Assembly: GCF_021728395.1 (NCBI RefSeq)
Contig: NZ_JAKKCM010000014.1
Location: forward strand, 43,568 to 107,567
Direction: 5' to 3'
From: Vibrio sp. J1-1
GTDB taxonomy: Bacteria > Pseudomonadota > Gammaproteobacteria > Enterobacterales > Vibrionaceae
Length of the DNA: 64,000 nt
How positions within the stretch are numbered: the first letter of the stretch is position 1; each line of letters starts with the position of its first letter. Below, in pieces: positions 1 to 9,462 of this stretch. The position numbers were made by a program, and so were the translations under genes. The notes below the pieces were generated by a model. It was not told the DNA's origin. It saw nothing but the letters and a program-made list of their open reading frames with translations, and ran no database searches.

Positions 1-102
1 CATTACTCGCCCTGGATAAACGTGTAGGCTCGCTTTATCTAGTGCCTTAACGCCCGGAAACGCTTTTTCAATTTCACTCAGTTGTAGAATGGCTTGAGTC
101 AT
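1..102 (-). CDS. rbsA: Ribose ABC transporter ATP-binding protein RbsA, N-terminal fragment
   Basis: Only the first 34 codons are inside the window; the gene runs off the left edge. The reverse-strand translation begins [20 protein letters not shown], the typical start of RbsA-type sugar ATPases, just before the Walker A region. An AGGACAG ribosome-binding site precedes the ATG. It lies 23 bp downstream of rbsD on the same strand, the usual rbsDA order, so it should be the second gene of a ribose uptake operon. By family, RbsA is the cytoplasmic tandem ATPase that powers the RbsBC transporter. The call rests on a short piece plus context. Confidence 0.85.
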   Translation of the reverse strand, partial: MTQAILQLSEIEKAFPGVKALDKASLHVYPGRVM

Positions 103-125
103 ATTCTGTCCTCACATTCCCTGGC

Positions 126-545
126 TTAAAAAACCACGCCAGCTTGGAAGATAACGTTCGCATACGGTGTACATTCACCCGTGCGAATCACTGCTCGGCT
201 TTGTTCCGTGCGAGCTTTAAACGCTTCATGCGATACATAACTAATTTCAACAGGCTTGCCTGTTCGCTTGCTTTCTTGGTTTAACTCTTCGATTAATGCT
301 TTATGCAGCTCTGGGTTAACGTCGCAAAACTCTTCTGCAAGGATGGCCCCTTCAATCTGTGATTCAGACAACATCACTCGAACAGTATCAATAAAGCTTG
401 GTACCCCATGAGTGAGCGCTAAGTCGATTCGTTGCACATGATCAGGAATTGGCAAGCCAGCATCACAAATGGTGATTTCATCGGTATGACCCAACGTCGC
501 CACCAAGTAAGAAATATCTGAGTTTATAAGGGTACTTTTTTTCAT
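126..545 (-). CDS. rbsD: D-ribose pyranase
   Basis: RbsD interconverts the beta-pyranose and furanose forms of D-ribose so that ribokinase can use the incoming sugar; it is a cytoplasmic ring-shaped oligomer. The 139 residues match the family length. The N-terminus has the hallmark stretch ending in GHTDEITICDAGLPIP, which contains the active-site His and Asp, and the C-terminus carries the family signature ending in ECTPYANVIFQAGVVF. It is the first gene of the operon, followed by rbsA. Two perfect LacI-type palindromes 79 and 209 bp upstream of the start suggest repression by RbsR. The family call is clear. Confidence 0.97.
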   Translation of the reverse strand: MKKSTLINSDISYLVATLGHTDEITICDAGLPIPDHVQRIDLALTHGVPSFIDTVRVMLSESQIEGAILAEEFCDVNPELHKALIEELNQESKRTGKPVEISYVSHEAFKARTEQSRAVIRTGECTPYANVIFQAGVVF

Positions 546-623
546 CTCATAGACCTTTCGGTTACACGTTCATAAAACAATAAGTGTCTGCATTAGGATG
601 TTTTGGTTATTTACAGAAAGCTC

Positions 624-639
624 ATCGAAACGTTTCGAT
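624..639. promoter_or_regulatory. RbsR-type operator 1
   Basis: ATCGAAACGTTTCGAT is a perfect 16-bp palindrome with the central CG typical of LacI/GalR-family operators, and it resembles RbsR sites of gammaproteobacteria. It lies 79 bp upstream of the rbsD start. An identical copy occurs 130 bp further upstream. The palindrome is seen directly; assignment to RbsR is inferred from the neighbouring genes. Confidence 0.85.
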
Positions 640-753
640 TGAATAATAGTTCGAAGGAAAAATTTGAAAAGAGAGCGATTTATAAGGTGTGAGAATGATC
701 TGCAATTGAAGCTTCAACATACATAAAAATACAACTTACATCACAACCTACCC

Positions 754-769
754 ATCGAAACGTTTCGAT
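754..769. promoter_or_regulatory. RbsR-type operator 2
   Basis: This is an exact second copy of the 16-bp palindrome ATCGAAACGTTTCGAT. Centre-to-centre distance to operator 1 is 130 bp, suitable for a repression loop. It also lies about 250 bp upstream of the divergent GGDEF/EAL gene, so effects on that gene are possible but not shown. Confidence 0.8.
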
Positions 770-1021
770 AGATAAGACTTTTACTCATTACCTATCGGCA
801 TATAGAGTCAGACACTAATAACAAACACGTCTAATTATTGAGAATCAACCCAATTAGGCCAGTTAAAAACCATATGCAACTTCACAGTTCTCAGAGAGCC
901 AACTGATTTTCAACATCGGTAAACTCAAAATCTAGTTACACTTTGACAACATACGTCATCCGTTAACTACCGAGTAGGTATATAACGTTTGTAAGGACAC
1001 AAACGGAACTGAAGAAACAGA

Positions 1022-3394
1022 ATGAAATTAAGCAGCAGAGTAATTTTGCTTGTAACACCTGTGATCTTATTAGGTGCGGTGGTATCGAGTTACATTATCT
1101 ACAGCATCCAAAAAGTCACCCTCATCAAGCGGGAAGATAGCTATATTCAATTGCAAATGGAGAAACTTGCGGGACAATTCCGACAAGCTAATATTTTCCT
1201 TCATAGCTACGCTTATACGTTGGGTAAAAGTAACGTTCTAAACGATTATTTAATTAATCACAATAACCCCTACCATGCGCGAGTGTTGTTTAACCGCTTA
1301 GAAGAAACAGCTAATGTATTAAGCCACGGTTATCATGGCGATACCAACATGGCTATCCTCAATGGCAATAAAAAACTACTCTATTACACAGAAAATAATT
1401 TTTTTGAATCTTCAGGGTCTATTGATCCCAAAGTAAGGGAGTACATTTCAGACAGCTTTTCAAAACACGGCGATTATAGCCGTACGGGTTTTATTTATAA
1501 CTCCAGTGGTCAAAGCATTCTTCTTCAATACGATTTGATCGATAAACGCACGGGAGAACACCCGTTAAGCTTTGATCCTAGCAATGTGTTTTTTGTTATT
1601 GTGACCGTCTCTCTGGAAGCATTTAGTGATATTAAACACGAGATCGAATTTGACACCCATAGCGTCATTACTTTCTCTGATAAGCCGATATATCTCGACG
1701 TTCCTCTTGCTCAAACGATAGAGCTGCTGCCAAACTTTTTTGCCATACTCTCTCCAGCAGAATATTTGATGTGGAATAAAGTCGACAAAGTGTGGCTGGA
1801 GTTGGCACTTTCATTTGGGATTGCTGCGTTTTGTACAATTACACTGATCGTACTGGTTCTATATCAAAATGTATTACGCCCTGTAGCTCGACTCGACAGA
1901 CAACTCAAAGAACTCGAAGCAAATAAGAGAGAGAATATTGAAAAGTTGGATACTAATGACGAGATAGGAAGGCTTTCTTCACGCTTCTTCGATATGTATG
2001 AAGAGCTAAGTACCATCTACAAAAAAACAAAACGTCTAGCAGAGACAGACCAGTTAACGCAACTCGCAAACCGTCGCCGATTCAATCAACTGGTTACTCA
2101 AGAACTCGCCTCAGCTTCTGAGTATTTATGGGTCATTTATGTTGACTTAGATAACTTTAAATATGTAAATGACAAGTATGGGCATGATTTGGGGGATTCG
2201 TTATTAAAAGTGTTTTCAACCCACATCAAGAACGTGTGTCAAAAGTTCTCTAATCAATATAACAGCCCTTGTTTTGGTGCGCGTCTTTCCGGAGATGAAT
2301 TCGCCATTCTGCTTAGCTCCAACGAATACGTGGAAAATCTTCCTGACTTACTCGCAACAGAATTGCTAAAACCTATCAATACTCTAAGCCATTCGTGGCC
2401 AAATACCTTCCCTGTCACTGCCAGTGTAGGCATTGCACGTTACCCAGAAGACGGTGCAGACATTACAAAACTTCTGTCCAATGCAGATGCCGCAATGTAC
2501 CAAGCTAAACGCGCTGGTAAAAACCAATACACCTATTACTCTGCCGAGTTGAATATAGAGTCACAAAGACGGTGCCAAATTGAACGAGCGTTAAGAAAGG
2601 CCGATGTAGAACAAGAGTTCCGATTAGTCTTTCAACCCTACTTGAGCCGTTACGACAATGAAATTGAAGGCTTAGAAGTATTACTACGTTGGGATGCGGA
2701 AGGTATAGGGCCAATACCTCCCACTGAGTTTATCCCTATCGCTGAGCAAACAGGTCTGTTTGATAAGGTTGACCGTTGGGTGTTCTCCACTGCCGCAGCG
2801 CAATATCACCAATTGAGAGAAATTTTTGATAAAGACATTATTTTATCGATCAACCTATCCTCCGCAGAACTCAATTCTCTGGAAATGGCGGAGTATATCC
2901 ATGCATATACAACGAAGTACGACGTTGAACCCAAATTTATTGAACTTGAAATCACAGAGACTTTTGCCTCTGACCAACGCGGAACAGCGCTGCTAGACGA
3001 ACTTTCTAAACTTGGTTATCGATTGGCAATAGACGACTTTGGTTCAGGTTATACGTCCCTTACCCAGCTTGTTCAATTCCCTGTGCAAAAAATTAAATTT
3101 GACCGCGAGTTTCTGCTCACACTGATGAGAACCAATAATGGGCATGTAATCAAGCCCATTATTGACCTGTGCCACGCCCAGAATAAAACCGTCACCGCAG
3201 AAGGTATTGAGCACGAAGTGATGCGCCAATGGCTATCAGAATATCAATGCGATTTTATGCAAGGCTATCTTTTTGGTAAGCCAATGAGTATCGAGGAATT
3301 GGAAACATGGTGGGAATCATCCAATCACATGATCTTCAATCGACAGAAGCATACTCAGAATTTTGCAGGAGGGCTTTCCAAAATAGCCAAGTAA
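1022..3394 (+). CDS. Membrane sensor GGDEF/EAL cyclic-di-GMP protein
   Basis: This 790-residue inner-membrane protein probably makes or degrades cyclic-di-GMP in response to an extracytoplasmic signal. Transmembrane helices lie near residues 7-28 and 257-280 and flank a periplasmic sensor of about 230 residues. A HAMP-like segment (about 281-335) follows, then GGDEF (345-500) and EAL (525-775). The GGDEF signature is SGDEF near residue 422, with no RxxD inhibitory site. The EAL signature is EVL near residue 551; the other phosphodiesterase residues look intact (NLS, EITE, DDFGSGY, KIKFD, AEGIE, QGYLF). By family, net phosphodiesterase activity is likely and residual cyclase activity possible. 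It is a single gene, divergent from the ribose operon. Confidence 0.93.
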   Translation: MKLSSRVILLVTPVILLGAVVSSYIIYSIQKVTLIKREDSYIQLQMEKLAGQFRQANIFLHSYAYTLGKSNVLNDYLINHNNPYHARVLFNRLEETANVLSHGYHGDTNMAILNGNKKLLYYTENNFFESSGSIDPKVREYISDSFSKHGDYSRTGFIYNSSGQSILLQYDLIDKRTGEHPLSFDPSNVFFVIVTVSLEAFSDIKHEIEFDTHSVITFSDKPIYLDVPLAQTIELLPNFFAILSPAEYLMWNKVDKVWLELALSFGIAAFCTITLIVLVLYQNVLRPVARLDRQLKELEANKRENIEKLDTNDEIGRLSSRFFDMYEELSTIYKKTKRLAETDQLTQLANRRRFNQLVTQELASASEYLWVIYVDLDNFKYVNDKYGHDLGDSLLKVFSTHIKNVCQKFSNQYNSPCFGARLSGDEFAILLSSNEYVENLPDLLATELLKPINTLSHSWPNTFPVTASVGIARYPEDGADITKLLSNADAAMYQAKRAGKNQYTYYSAELNIESQRRCQIERALRKADVEQEFRLVFQPYLSRYDNEIEGLEVLLRWDAEGIGPIPPTEFIPIAEQTGLFDKVDRWVFSTAAAQYHQLREIFDKDIILSINLSSAELNSLEMAEYIHAYTTKYDVEPKFIELEITETFASDQRGTALLDELSKLGYRLAIDDFGSGYTSLTQLVQFPVQKIKFDREFLLTLMRTNNGHVIKPIIDLCHAQNKTVTAEGIEHEVMRQWLSEYQCDFMQGYLFGKPMSIEELETWWESSNHMIFNRQKHTQNFAGGLSKIAK

Positions 3395-3406
3395 AGCGGT
3401 ATTGAA

Positions 3407-3595
3407 TTAACTTTGTTTTGTATTTAGCGCCTTACCAACGCGGCTTTTTGACGAAACAGCAGGCATAAAAAATTCACAGGCATACCTCGTCGCTATGGTT
3501 GGCTGCCCCCAAGCGCCACATATATCTTTATTGTTTGCCTTCTCTCGAGTAAATTGCCGACATTGACCACATTTATTCATCATTTCATTCGCCAT
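3407..3595 (-). CDS. Small four-cysteine protein, function unknown
   Basis: This is a 62-residue soluble protein with no signal peptide or membrane segment. Four cysteines are arranged C-x2-C-x13-C-x13-C (CGQC, ICGAW, ACEFF), with a Trp-Gly-x-Pro between and an EFFMP end to the motif. The spacing resembles small metal-binding proteins, including the HiPIP-like [4Fe-4S] small subunits of some glycyl-radical enzymes, or a zinc ribbon. It is convergent with the GGDEF/EAL gene, 12 bp from its stop. The ribosome-binding site is weak. It is likely a real gene, but its function is not recognised. Confidence 0.6.
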   Translation of the reverse strand: MANEMMNKCGQCRQFTREKANNKDICGAWGQPTIATRYACEFFMPAVSSKSRVGKALNTKQS

Positions 3596-3823
3596 CTAGC
3601 AAACCCTAATGTATTGACGATCGTGACTAAACATTTCTCTATGCTCTCCATTTGCTAGGAAAATTGGATAGGATAATCAGTTCATAAAAAATATAGCTGG
3701 AAAACTTGATATTTCACAACGTTTATATTCATCGCTTAATTTTTAAAATACACGCTTTAGTATGAGTCAGCTTTCGTTGATTAATTAATAGTAAATTTTT
3801 AATTAAATCTAATTTACTCAGAT

Positions 3824-4225
3824 TTAAAATGAACTAAATGTATCTTTCATTCGTCTAAACTCTTTCAACGCGATTCTATCAACCTCTGTTGCTACCGGAG
3901 AGTTATTAGCCGTATACCAATCAATAGATTCCGCTTCATAACACTCTAAATCCCCTTCCCACTCAGTAACGATATAATAATGTATTAGCTGTAATTCGAT
4001 CGTGGGATGGTAAAGAGAACATAGATATACAAATGATCTTGGAGTGACATTCAACTCTTCTTTAAGTTCTCTGAATAATGTTTGCTTCTGGCTCTCAGTT
4101 GAATCCATATGCCCTCCTGGAATAGCAATAACTCCAGGATCTGTTTCTTTATCTTTTGCTCTTGTTTCCAACAGTATTTGTGAGTCTTTTACTAATATAA
4201 AGGAAACGCATTCGTGTACTATCAT
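3824..4225 (-). CDS. Nudix hydrolase
   Basis: This cytoplasmic hydrolase should cleave a nucleoside diphosphate linked to another group; the substrate cannot be told from sequence. The 133 residues hold a full Nudix box (G-x5-E-x7-REL-x-EE-L) starting at residue 37: GGHMDSTES, then LFRELKEEL. The box supplies the Mg2+-binding glutamates. It stands alone, with 228 bp on one side and about 450 AT-rich bp on the other. Codon use is more AT-rich than most neighbours, which may point to acquisition, though this is weak evidence. Confidence 0.9.
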   Translation of the reverse strand: MIVHECVSFILVKDSQILLETRAKDKETDPGVIAIPGGHMDSTESQKQTLFRELKEELNVTPRSFVYLCSLYHPTIELQLIHYYIVTEWEGDLECYEAESIDWYTANNSPVATEVDRIALKEFRRMKDTFSSF

Positions 4226-4677
4226 CCTAACCTCATGCTCATCGACACTCTATTCCAATCTATACTGTGCAAGTGTTTTCATTCAAGATTAAACCCAATG
4301 TTTTGTTACGACTCGGATCACAGAGTTAGATTTTTATTAGCAGTCGATAACTAGAAATAAACACATTGAAATTTCAAGAAATTTTTTAAAAACATTAATA
4401 ATTATACATTGTTTTAAATCAGAAGAATTTGATAAACGTTGCTACTCACCATTTTATTAATTATCAATTTAAGTTATTATTAAATCTAGAGTTTCTCTTA
4501 GTTTAAGGAAAAGCTCTAAATATCAAAAAGTTAGCATTTAAAGCTAGATATTAATAACACCCCAAAACGTAAGTGCTTAATGCATAAAGGTTAATATTGG
4601 GGAAATATAATTGATGTGCATGTAGTATTACTGAACGCATGAAGCATTCGGCAAATTTGTAACACCTAGAGTTTTAT
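4226..4677. other. AT-rich intergenic region
   Basis: This stretch of about 450 bp is very AT-rich, with many runs of A and T, and has no ORF I can support. It must contain the divergent promoters of the Nudix gene and the L,D-transpeptidase-like gene. Such composition often attracts H-NS in Vibrio, but this is inference. Confidence 0.5.
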
Positions 4678-5334
4678 TTGATCAAAATGAAAAAATCATT
4701 TTTATTGTTTATATGGACATTTTTCTCTGTTTCTCCTTTTGCTTTCGCCAAAGATTCGGACGGTAAAGCTCAATTAGAGAATCAGATTTCTCAACAACAA
4801 GTTAGAAAAGCATATAAAGACGCCAAACTAGAAGGCATTATCGACTTTAAGCTATTTAACGACGCCTATTTAGCTTACAAGAAGACCAAGAAGAGAAAGA
4901 AGCCAGTACTTACAATCATCGACTACAGCAAACCTTCAACGGATAAGCGATTTTATGTTGTTGATTTAAACAAGAAGAAGCTGATCTACAATACCTATGT
5001 TTCACACGGTGTAAATAGTGGAAAGAAAACCGCAACGAAGTTTTCAAATATTGTGGATTCTAGGAAAACTTCTTTGGGTACTTTTTTAACCGATACCACC
5101 TATTACGGGTCTAATGGTTATTCTCTTCGCTTAGATGGCCTGACTTCTGGACTGAACGACAAAGCACGTGAACGCTACATCGTCGTGCACGGTGCCAAAT
5201 ATGCGAATCCTTCTTTTATTAAAAAGAACGGGTATTTAGGACGCAGTTGGGGTTGTCCGGCACTACCAGACGACCTGTCTCGAGAAATCATCGACACGAT
5301 TAAAGGCGGCAGTGTTATCTACGCAAGCGCATAA
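4678..5334 (+). CDS. Exported murein L,D-transpeptidase catalytic-domain family protein
   Basis: The precursor is about 218 residues, with a signal peptide (KKSFLLFIWTFFSVSPFAFA) cleaved before KDSD, so the product is periplasmic or envelope-associated. The C-terminal half carries the family signature: an HGAKYANPSF stretch with the conserved His, then GRSWGCPALP with the catalytic Cys. By family, this domain (YkuD-related, murein L,D-transpeptidase catalytic domain) acts on peptidoglycan stem peptides or crosslinks. The start is uncertain: TTG at 4678 is 6 bp from a TAGAG ribosome-binding site, and ATG at 4687 gives a more standard signal peptide. A hairpin terminator follows, so it is a single gene. 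Confidence 0.88.
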   Translation: MIKMKKSFLLFIWTFFSVSPFAFAKDSDGKAQLENQISQQQVRKAYKDAKLEGIIDFKLFNDAYLAYKKTKKRKKPVLTIIDYSKPSTDKRFYVVDLNKKKLIYNTYVSHGVNSGKKTATKFSNIVDSRKTSLGTFLTDTTYYGSNGYSLRLDGLTSGLNDKARERYIVVHGAKYANPSFIKKNGYLGRSWGCPALPDDLSREIIDTIKGGSVIYASA

Positions 5335-5340
5335 TAAACG

Positions 5341-5364
5341 AAAGGGAGCTGTGGCTCCCTTTTA
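5341..5364 (+). terminator. Intrinsic terminator after the L,D-transpeptidase-like gene
   Basis: Stem AAAGGGAGC, loop TGTG, stem GCTCCCTTT followed by T. It begins 7 bp after the stop codon. Confidence 0.85.
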
Positions 5365-5623
5365 TCTTTCTAGTTAGCACTATCAACCCTATTTCTTTAC
5401 TGTCGTCATTCCTTCTATTTCTTCACCTTGGGTTGTATTTTGAAACAATTCAAGCTTGAAATTCCAGTTACTCCGTGAGAAAAGCCTGTTCATCCATCTT
5501 TCCTCTCGTTACTATACGAAGTCTTTCAGATACTAAGGTTGAAAGCCGCGAGGTAAGGAACTCACCGGTGATGAATTGGTGTGTAGAATCGACAACAAAT
5601 CATTGATGTATTAGGGTTAATTT

Positions 5624-6172
5624 TTGCGTTATCTACTTTGTACGTTTTGGCTAATTGCTTTGTCTCTGATCCCAGATTGCATGCTATCTGCCTACGCGCA
5701 TGAATATGACAATAACCAAAAAAGCAGTACGTCAGATCATTTAGCGAAATGGACTCAACAGTCACTTTTAACACCAGATTTTGCTTTACCCCAACTCTCT
5801 TTAGAAGATGATACATCTTCGGTTTCCCATGATTACTCTCAGCACCACAAAAGAGACTTATTGGCACTCGTCTCATGCCGTCGCACTTCTCTGCATGATG
5901 ATCTACAAAGTTTACGCTTCGAACCCGACTATCAATTACTCATCGCTTTTTTATCGCCGCCTTTGATTTCTCTCGCTCAGTTGACAACCCCATTACCTCG
6001 AGATACTTACGGTAAACTTAGAAACCAACGCTTGCTTTATCATCTTCTTGGAAGAAAGGAAGCGAACTTACTCTATGTATTTAAACATGGCCGTGAATAC
6101 TTGACGAAAGAAAAACAAAGAAATCAAGAAAGCGTGTCAACAAGTGACATGGATACTCTTATATTTACCTGA
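5624..6172 (+). CDS. Exported protein of unknown function
   Basis: This is a 182-residue precursor with an N-terminal signal peptide ending near SAYA-HEYD, so probably periplasmic. No family is recognised. The mature part is rich in Leu, Ser, His and Gln and has a single mature cysteine (SCRRTS). The start is TTG, supported by TTAGGG about 9 bp upstream; no in-frame ATG keeps the signal peptide. It is followed 20 bp later by a second small exported protein, and a terminator closes the pair, so the two are probably co-transcribed. Confidence 0.65.
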   Translation: MRYLLCTFWLIALSLIPDCMLSAYAHEYDNNQKSSTSDHLAKWTQQSLLTPDFALPQLSLEDDTSSVSHDYSQHHKRDLLALVSCRRTSLHDDLQSLRFEPDYQLLIAFLSPPLISLAQLTTPLPRDTYGKLRNQRLLYHLLGRKEANLLYVFKHGREYLTKEKQRNQESVSTSDMDTLIFT

Positions 6173-6192
6173 ATCCATTCGAGGCCCAGATT

Positions 6193-6516
6193 ATGACCAG
6201 ATTCGTAATTCCAACTAGCTTAACTTTATTACTTACTGCATTCTCTAATGTCGTTTACGCCGACGTAAATATTGAACAAATGAGCAACGAAGCCCTTTTG
6301 GAATGCGCCAATGTTTCGAACGTTCAGAGTGCCGTGCCAGAACATCGAGCCTCTTTTAGAAACTATTTAATGTCCGTGCGAAATTATAGTTTTAGCAAGC
6401 TTTCTTCCGCAGAACTGGAGTTTAAAGCAAAGAACAAAAACACGACAGATGTGTTGGTAGTGTATCAGAGCCAGTGCCGGGAGCTTGGTGAACATCTCTA
6501 CAGCATTGGGTACTGA
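6193..6516 (+). CDS. Small exported protein of unknown function
   Basis: This is a 107-residue precursor with a clear signal peptide (MTRFVIPTSLTLLLTAFSNV, cut near VYA-DVN). The mature part is about 83 residues with two cysteines (LLECAN and QSQCREL), which could form a disulfide. No family is recognised. It sits 20 bp behind the preceding exported gene and 26 bp before a strong terminator. Shared context suggests the two products work together in the periplasm. Confidence 0.7.
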   Translation: MTRFVIPTSLTLLLTAFSNVVYADVNIEQMSNEALLECANVSNVQSAVPEHRASFRNYLMSVRNYSFSKLSSAELEFKAKNKNTTDVLVVYQSQCRELGEHLYSIGY

Positions 6517-6542
6517 TTCGAGTTAACGTCCTACGACAAATG

Positions 6543-6569
6543 AAAAAGGCGCACACATTGCGCCTTTTT
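6543..6569. terminator. Bidirectional terminator
   Basis: Perfect 10-bp stem AAAAAGGCGC / GCGCCTTTTT with a 7-nt loop. It lies between the convergent exported-protein gene and the DUF4136 lipoprotein gene and has A/T tracts on both sides. Confidence 0.9.
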
Positions 6570-6590
6570 CAGTATCAACCATAAATCTCA

Positions 6591-7109
6591 CTACTTAGCG
6601 CCATAAGGGAAGTTTTCAAACATCTTCGCGATCTCTTCTGCAATTAACTGCTCTCTTTTCTCACTATCCATTGACGCCGTTAATTTACGGCTGGATACCC
6701 CTTTCCAAATGACTTGGTTTGCTTTGATGTCCACTAATTCGATAACTAAATTACCATATTTACGCTCTCTGTATCGCTCCGGGCTGGAAGTAACAACACC
6801 AAATCGATTCCATCCGTAACCGAAGCTCACATTCGATCCAGAAGAGACAAATTCCGTGTTCTCGACAATATCATGATGGGCATAAATATCACCACCACTC
6901 GAGACTTGTGTAAGACCATTTGCTAGTAATTGAGAGGCAATACTCTGCTCAATACGCCTCGCATCGATGCTTGCTGGCGCACCATTCAGCTCTCCGAAGT
7001 CGAATGTTTTATACGATGAAAAGTCTGCCTGCTTGTCGACATCCGTTGTTACTGTAGTGCATGCGACCATAAACAGCCCCATGACTCCTAACATAAACCC
7101 TTTCCACAT
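6591..7109 (-). CDS. DUF4136-type lipoprotein
   Basis: This is a 172-residue precursor with a lipoprotein signal peptide and the lipobox MVAC (lipidated Cys 17). The residue after Cys is Thr, which favours outer-membrane sorting. The body matches the DUF4136 pattern: a DFSSYKTFDFGE start, an R-x-E-x-S/I-I helix (ARRIEQSIASQLL), and a strand near VIELVDIKANQVIWKG. The function of this family is unknown. A good ribosome-binding site (GAGGAG) precedes the ATG. It is a single gene, convergent with the exported pair. Confidence 0.85.
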   Translation of the reverse strand: MWKGFMLGVMGLFMVACTTVTTDVDKQADFSSYKTFDFGELNGAPASIDARRIEQSIASQLLANGLTQVSSGGDIYAHHDIVENTEFVSSGSNVSFGYGWNRFGVVTSSPERYRERKYGNLVIELVDIKANQVIWKGVSSRKLTASMDSEKREQLIAEEIAKMFENFPYGAK

Positions 7110-7586
<477 letters not shown>

Positions 7587-7771
7587 AGCTTCCTTGCTTA
7601 AATTTCACACTCTTTCGTACACATTCCCGATAAAGCCTTTGATTTGTTATTCGAATGACATCATCTCAACCATGTCAAGATTTTTACTAATTTAGTATTT
7701 CTCGGATTAAAATTGGTAAGGAAAACTCCTCTTTCCAGCGACCAGTTTTTGGAAAGTGATACACTAAACAA

Positions 7772-9334
7772 TTATTTTAAGCCGAGACGTTTCATTAGCC
7801 GGTGTAGATTACTCGGATTAACTTTCAACTGCTTAGCGGTAACACTCAGGTTCTTATCATTTTCCAGATAGGCACTCTGTACAAACTGAGCCTGAAATAG
7901 ATCAATAGCCTCTTTTAAACCCTGATGTTTATATTCAGCCACAACATTTTCTGACATAGCGCCATCTTCTGGCTTGTATTCAGCAGCCTGTATGCCAGCC
8001 ACCTCTGAGGAAAAGTTAAAATGTTGAGGAAGCAGCGTTATCTGCTCAGACGAAGTATCCGACTTTGCTATCACTGACGCCCTATTTATTGCATGCTCAA
8101 GTTCACGGACATTACCGGGCCAAGAATAGCTTTGGATAACGCTAAGGGTTGCAGCATCCAAGCTGATATTCGCCACACCCAACTTATGAGCACATCGCTC
8201 AGCAAAAAAGCCAGCAAGCAATACAATATCTTTATCACGCTCACGCAAGGGAGGAACAAATACCGGGAAAACACTCAGTCGATGATATAGATCTGCCCTA
8301 AAATTACCTTGCTTAACCTCGTCATGCATTACTCGGTTCGTGGCAGCAATAATACGTACATTAACCTTAATGTTTCTATCATCACCTACCCGCTGTATAT
8401 CCCCATACTGAAGTGCACGCAGCAGTTTTGCCTGAAGAGGAAGGGACAGCTCACCGATTTCATCCAAAAACAAGGTACCATTATCCGCTAACTCAAACTT
8501 ACCTTTTCGATTGCTAATTGCACCAGTAAAAGCCCCTTTTACATGCCCAAACAACTCACTCTCAGCGACAGACTCTGGAAGCGCGGCACAGTTCAAGTAA
8601 ACCAGAGCGTTTTCAGAGCGACTAGACTGGCTATGAAGCGCATTTGCTACCAACTCTTTACCTACCCCTGTTTCACCCATAACAAGCACGGAAAGATCGG
8701 TATTTGCCACAGCATCAATCTGTGATTTTAGCTCTAACATTGGCGGCGACTGCCCAATTATTTCTCCCTGTTGACTCAATTTACGAGAACGTCGTGGGGA
8801 GTGAGCTTCAACCCCCGCCGTTCTTTCTAATTGCTCCATTAGCAAGGCCGTGTTCAGACTGCTGGCAGCCAACGCACTGACAACCCGCAAGTCATCATTT
8901 TTGAAATTTTCAAATTGAGTCGGATCAAATGCATCTATCGTGACCGCTCCTATCAGACGATCATCCAGCATCAATGGCAGCCCTATACAGGAATGAACCT
9001 TGAGCTCTTCTTCATGGTTTGGGATCAGGCCATCATAGGGATCGGGAAGATCACTGTTCGAAGGAAAACGCACGATATCTCCCGCTCTTGCAATGGCCTC
9101 AAGACGAGGATGCTTTTGAACATCAAACCTACGACCCAGTACATCTTCACTTAGCCCATTAATCGCGAGAGGAACAAACTGCTGATTACGAAAAAGTAAT
9201 AAAGCTGATGCATCGCATCTTAGTGTGTGTCTGATAGTCGAAAGTAATCTGTCAAACCTGTCCTGATCGGAAATACCAGAGGTAATATCCAACGCCACCT
9301 GTATCCACTCTTTTCCAACCTGATCCATAACCAT
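7772..9334 (-). CDS. norR: NO-responsive sigma-54 activator NorR
   Basis: NorR senses nitric oxide through a non-haem iron in its GAF domain and activates norVW with sigma-54 RNA polymerase. Domains: GAF (about 15-165, with the [20 protein letters not shown] stretch typical of NorR), AAA+ (about 200-430) and a Fis-type HTH at the C-terminus. The AAA+ domain shows Walker A GETGVGKE, the GAFTGA loop that contacts sigma-54, and Walker [11 protein letters not shown] chose ATG 9334 ([10 protein letters not shown]), which has GGGGTT upstream. A longer TTG start at 9358 would place coding sequence over a NorR-type site, and the next ATG is at 9328. It is divergent from norVW. Confidence 0.95.
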   Translation of the reverse strand: MVMDQVGKEWIQVALDITSGISDQDRFDRLLSTIRHTLRCDASALLLFRNQQFVPLAINGLSEDVLGRRFDVQKHPRLEAIARAGDIVRFPSNSDLPDPYDGLIPNHEEELKVHSCIGLPLMLDDRLIGAVTIDAFDPTQFENFKNDDLRVVSALAASSLNTALLMEQLERTAGVEAHSPRRSRKLSQQGEIIGQSPPMLELKSQIDAVANTDLSVLVMGETGVGKELVANALHSQSSRSENALVYLNCAALPESVAESELFGHVKGAFTGAISNRKGKFELADNGTLFLDEIGELSLPLQAKLLRALQYGDIQRVGDDRNIKVNVRIIAATNRVMHDEVKQGNFRADLYHRLSVFPVFVPPLRERDKDIVLLAGFFAERCAHKLGVANISLDAATLSVIQSYSWPGNVRELEHAINRASVIAKSDTSSEQITLLPQHFNFSSEVAGIQAAEYKPEDGAMSENVVAEYKHQGLKEAIDLFQAQFVQSAYLENDKNLSVTAKQLKVNPSNLHRLMKRLGLK

Positions 9335-9353
9335 GCGTCTAACCCCAATCTTT

Positions 9354-9409
9354 ATCAATATGACAATGAACTTATCATAAAGACAAAACTATTTCCTTGT
9401 CAAAATGAC
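9354..9409. promoter_or_regulatory. Three NorR-type enhancer sites
   Basis: NorR sites follow GT-N7-AC (GTCA-N3-TGAC). GTCAAAATGAC at 9399-9409 is a perfect match. ATCAATATGAC (9354-9364) and ATCATAAAGAC (9374-9384) match except for the first base and, in the second, part of the right half. Three sites also precede norV in E. coli. They lie 54-109 bp upstream of the sigma-54 promoter. Confidence 0.75.
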
Positions 9410-9462
9410 AACAAAAAAGAACAAGTTAATATATGTTATTGATAATTAATAAATAAAAAACA

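Larger units (their letters stand above)
546..1021. other. Divergent intergenic region rbsD / GGDEF-EAL gene
   Basis: This 476-bp stretch separates rbsD from the GGDEF/EAL gene. It holds the two RbsR-type operators and must hold both divergent promoters. A TGTGA half-site near 688 could belong to a CRP site, but its partner half is poor. I see no small gene here. Confidence 0.6.

Noticed and set aside
7587-7771. Integration scar downstream of tRNA-Gly
   Set aside because: I looked for a second copy of the tRNA 3' end (GGGTTCGATTCCCGC) nearby and found none.
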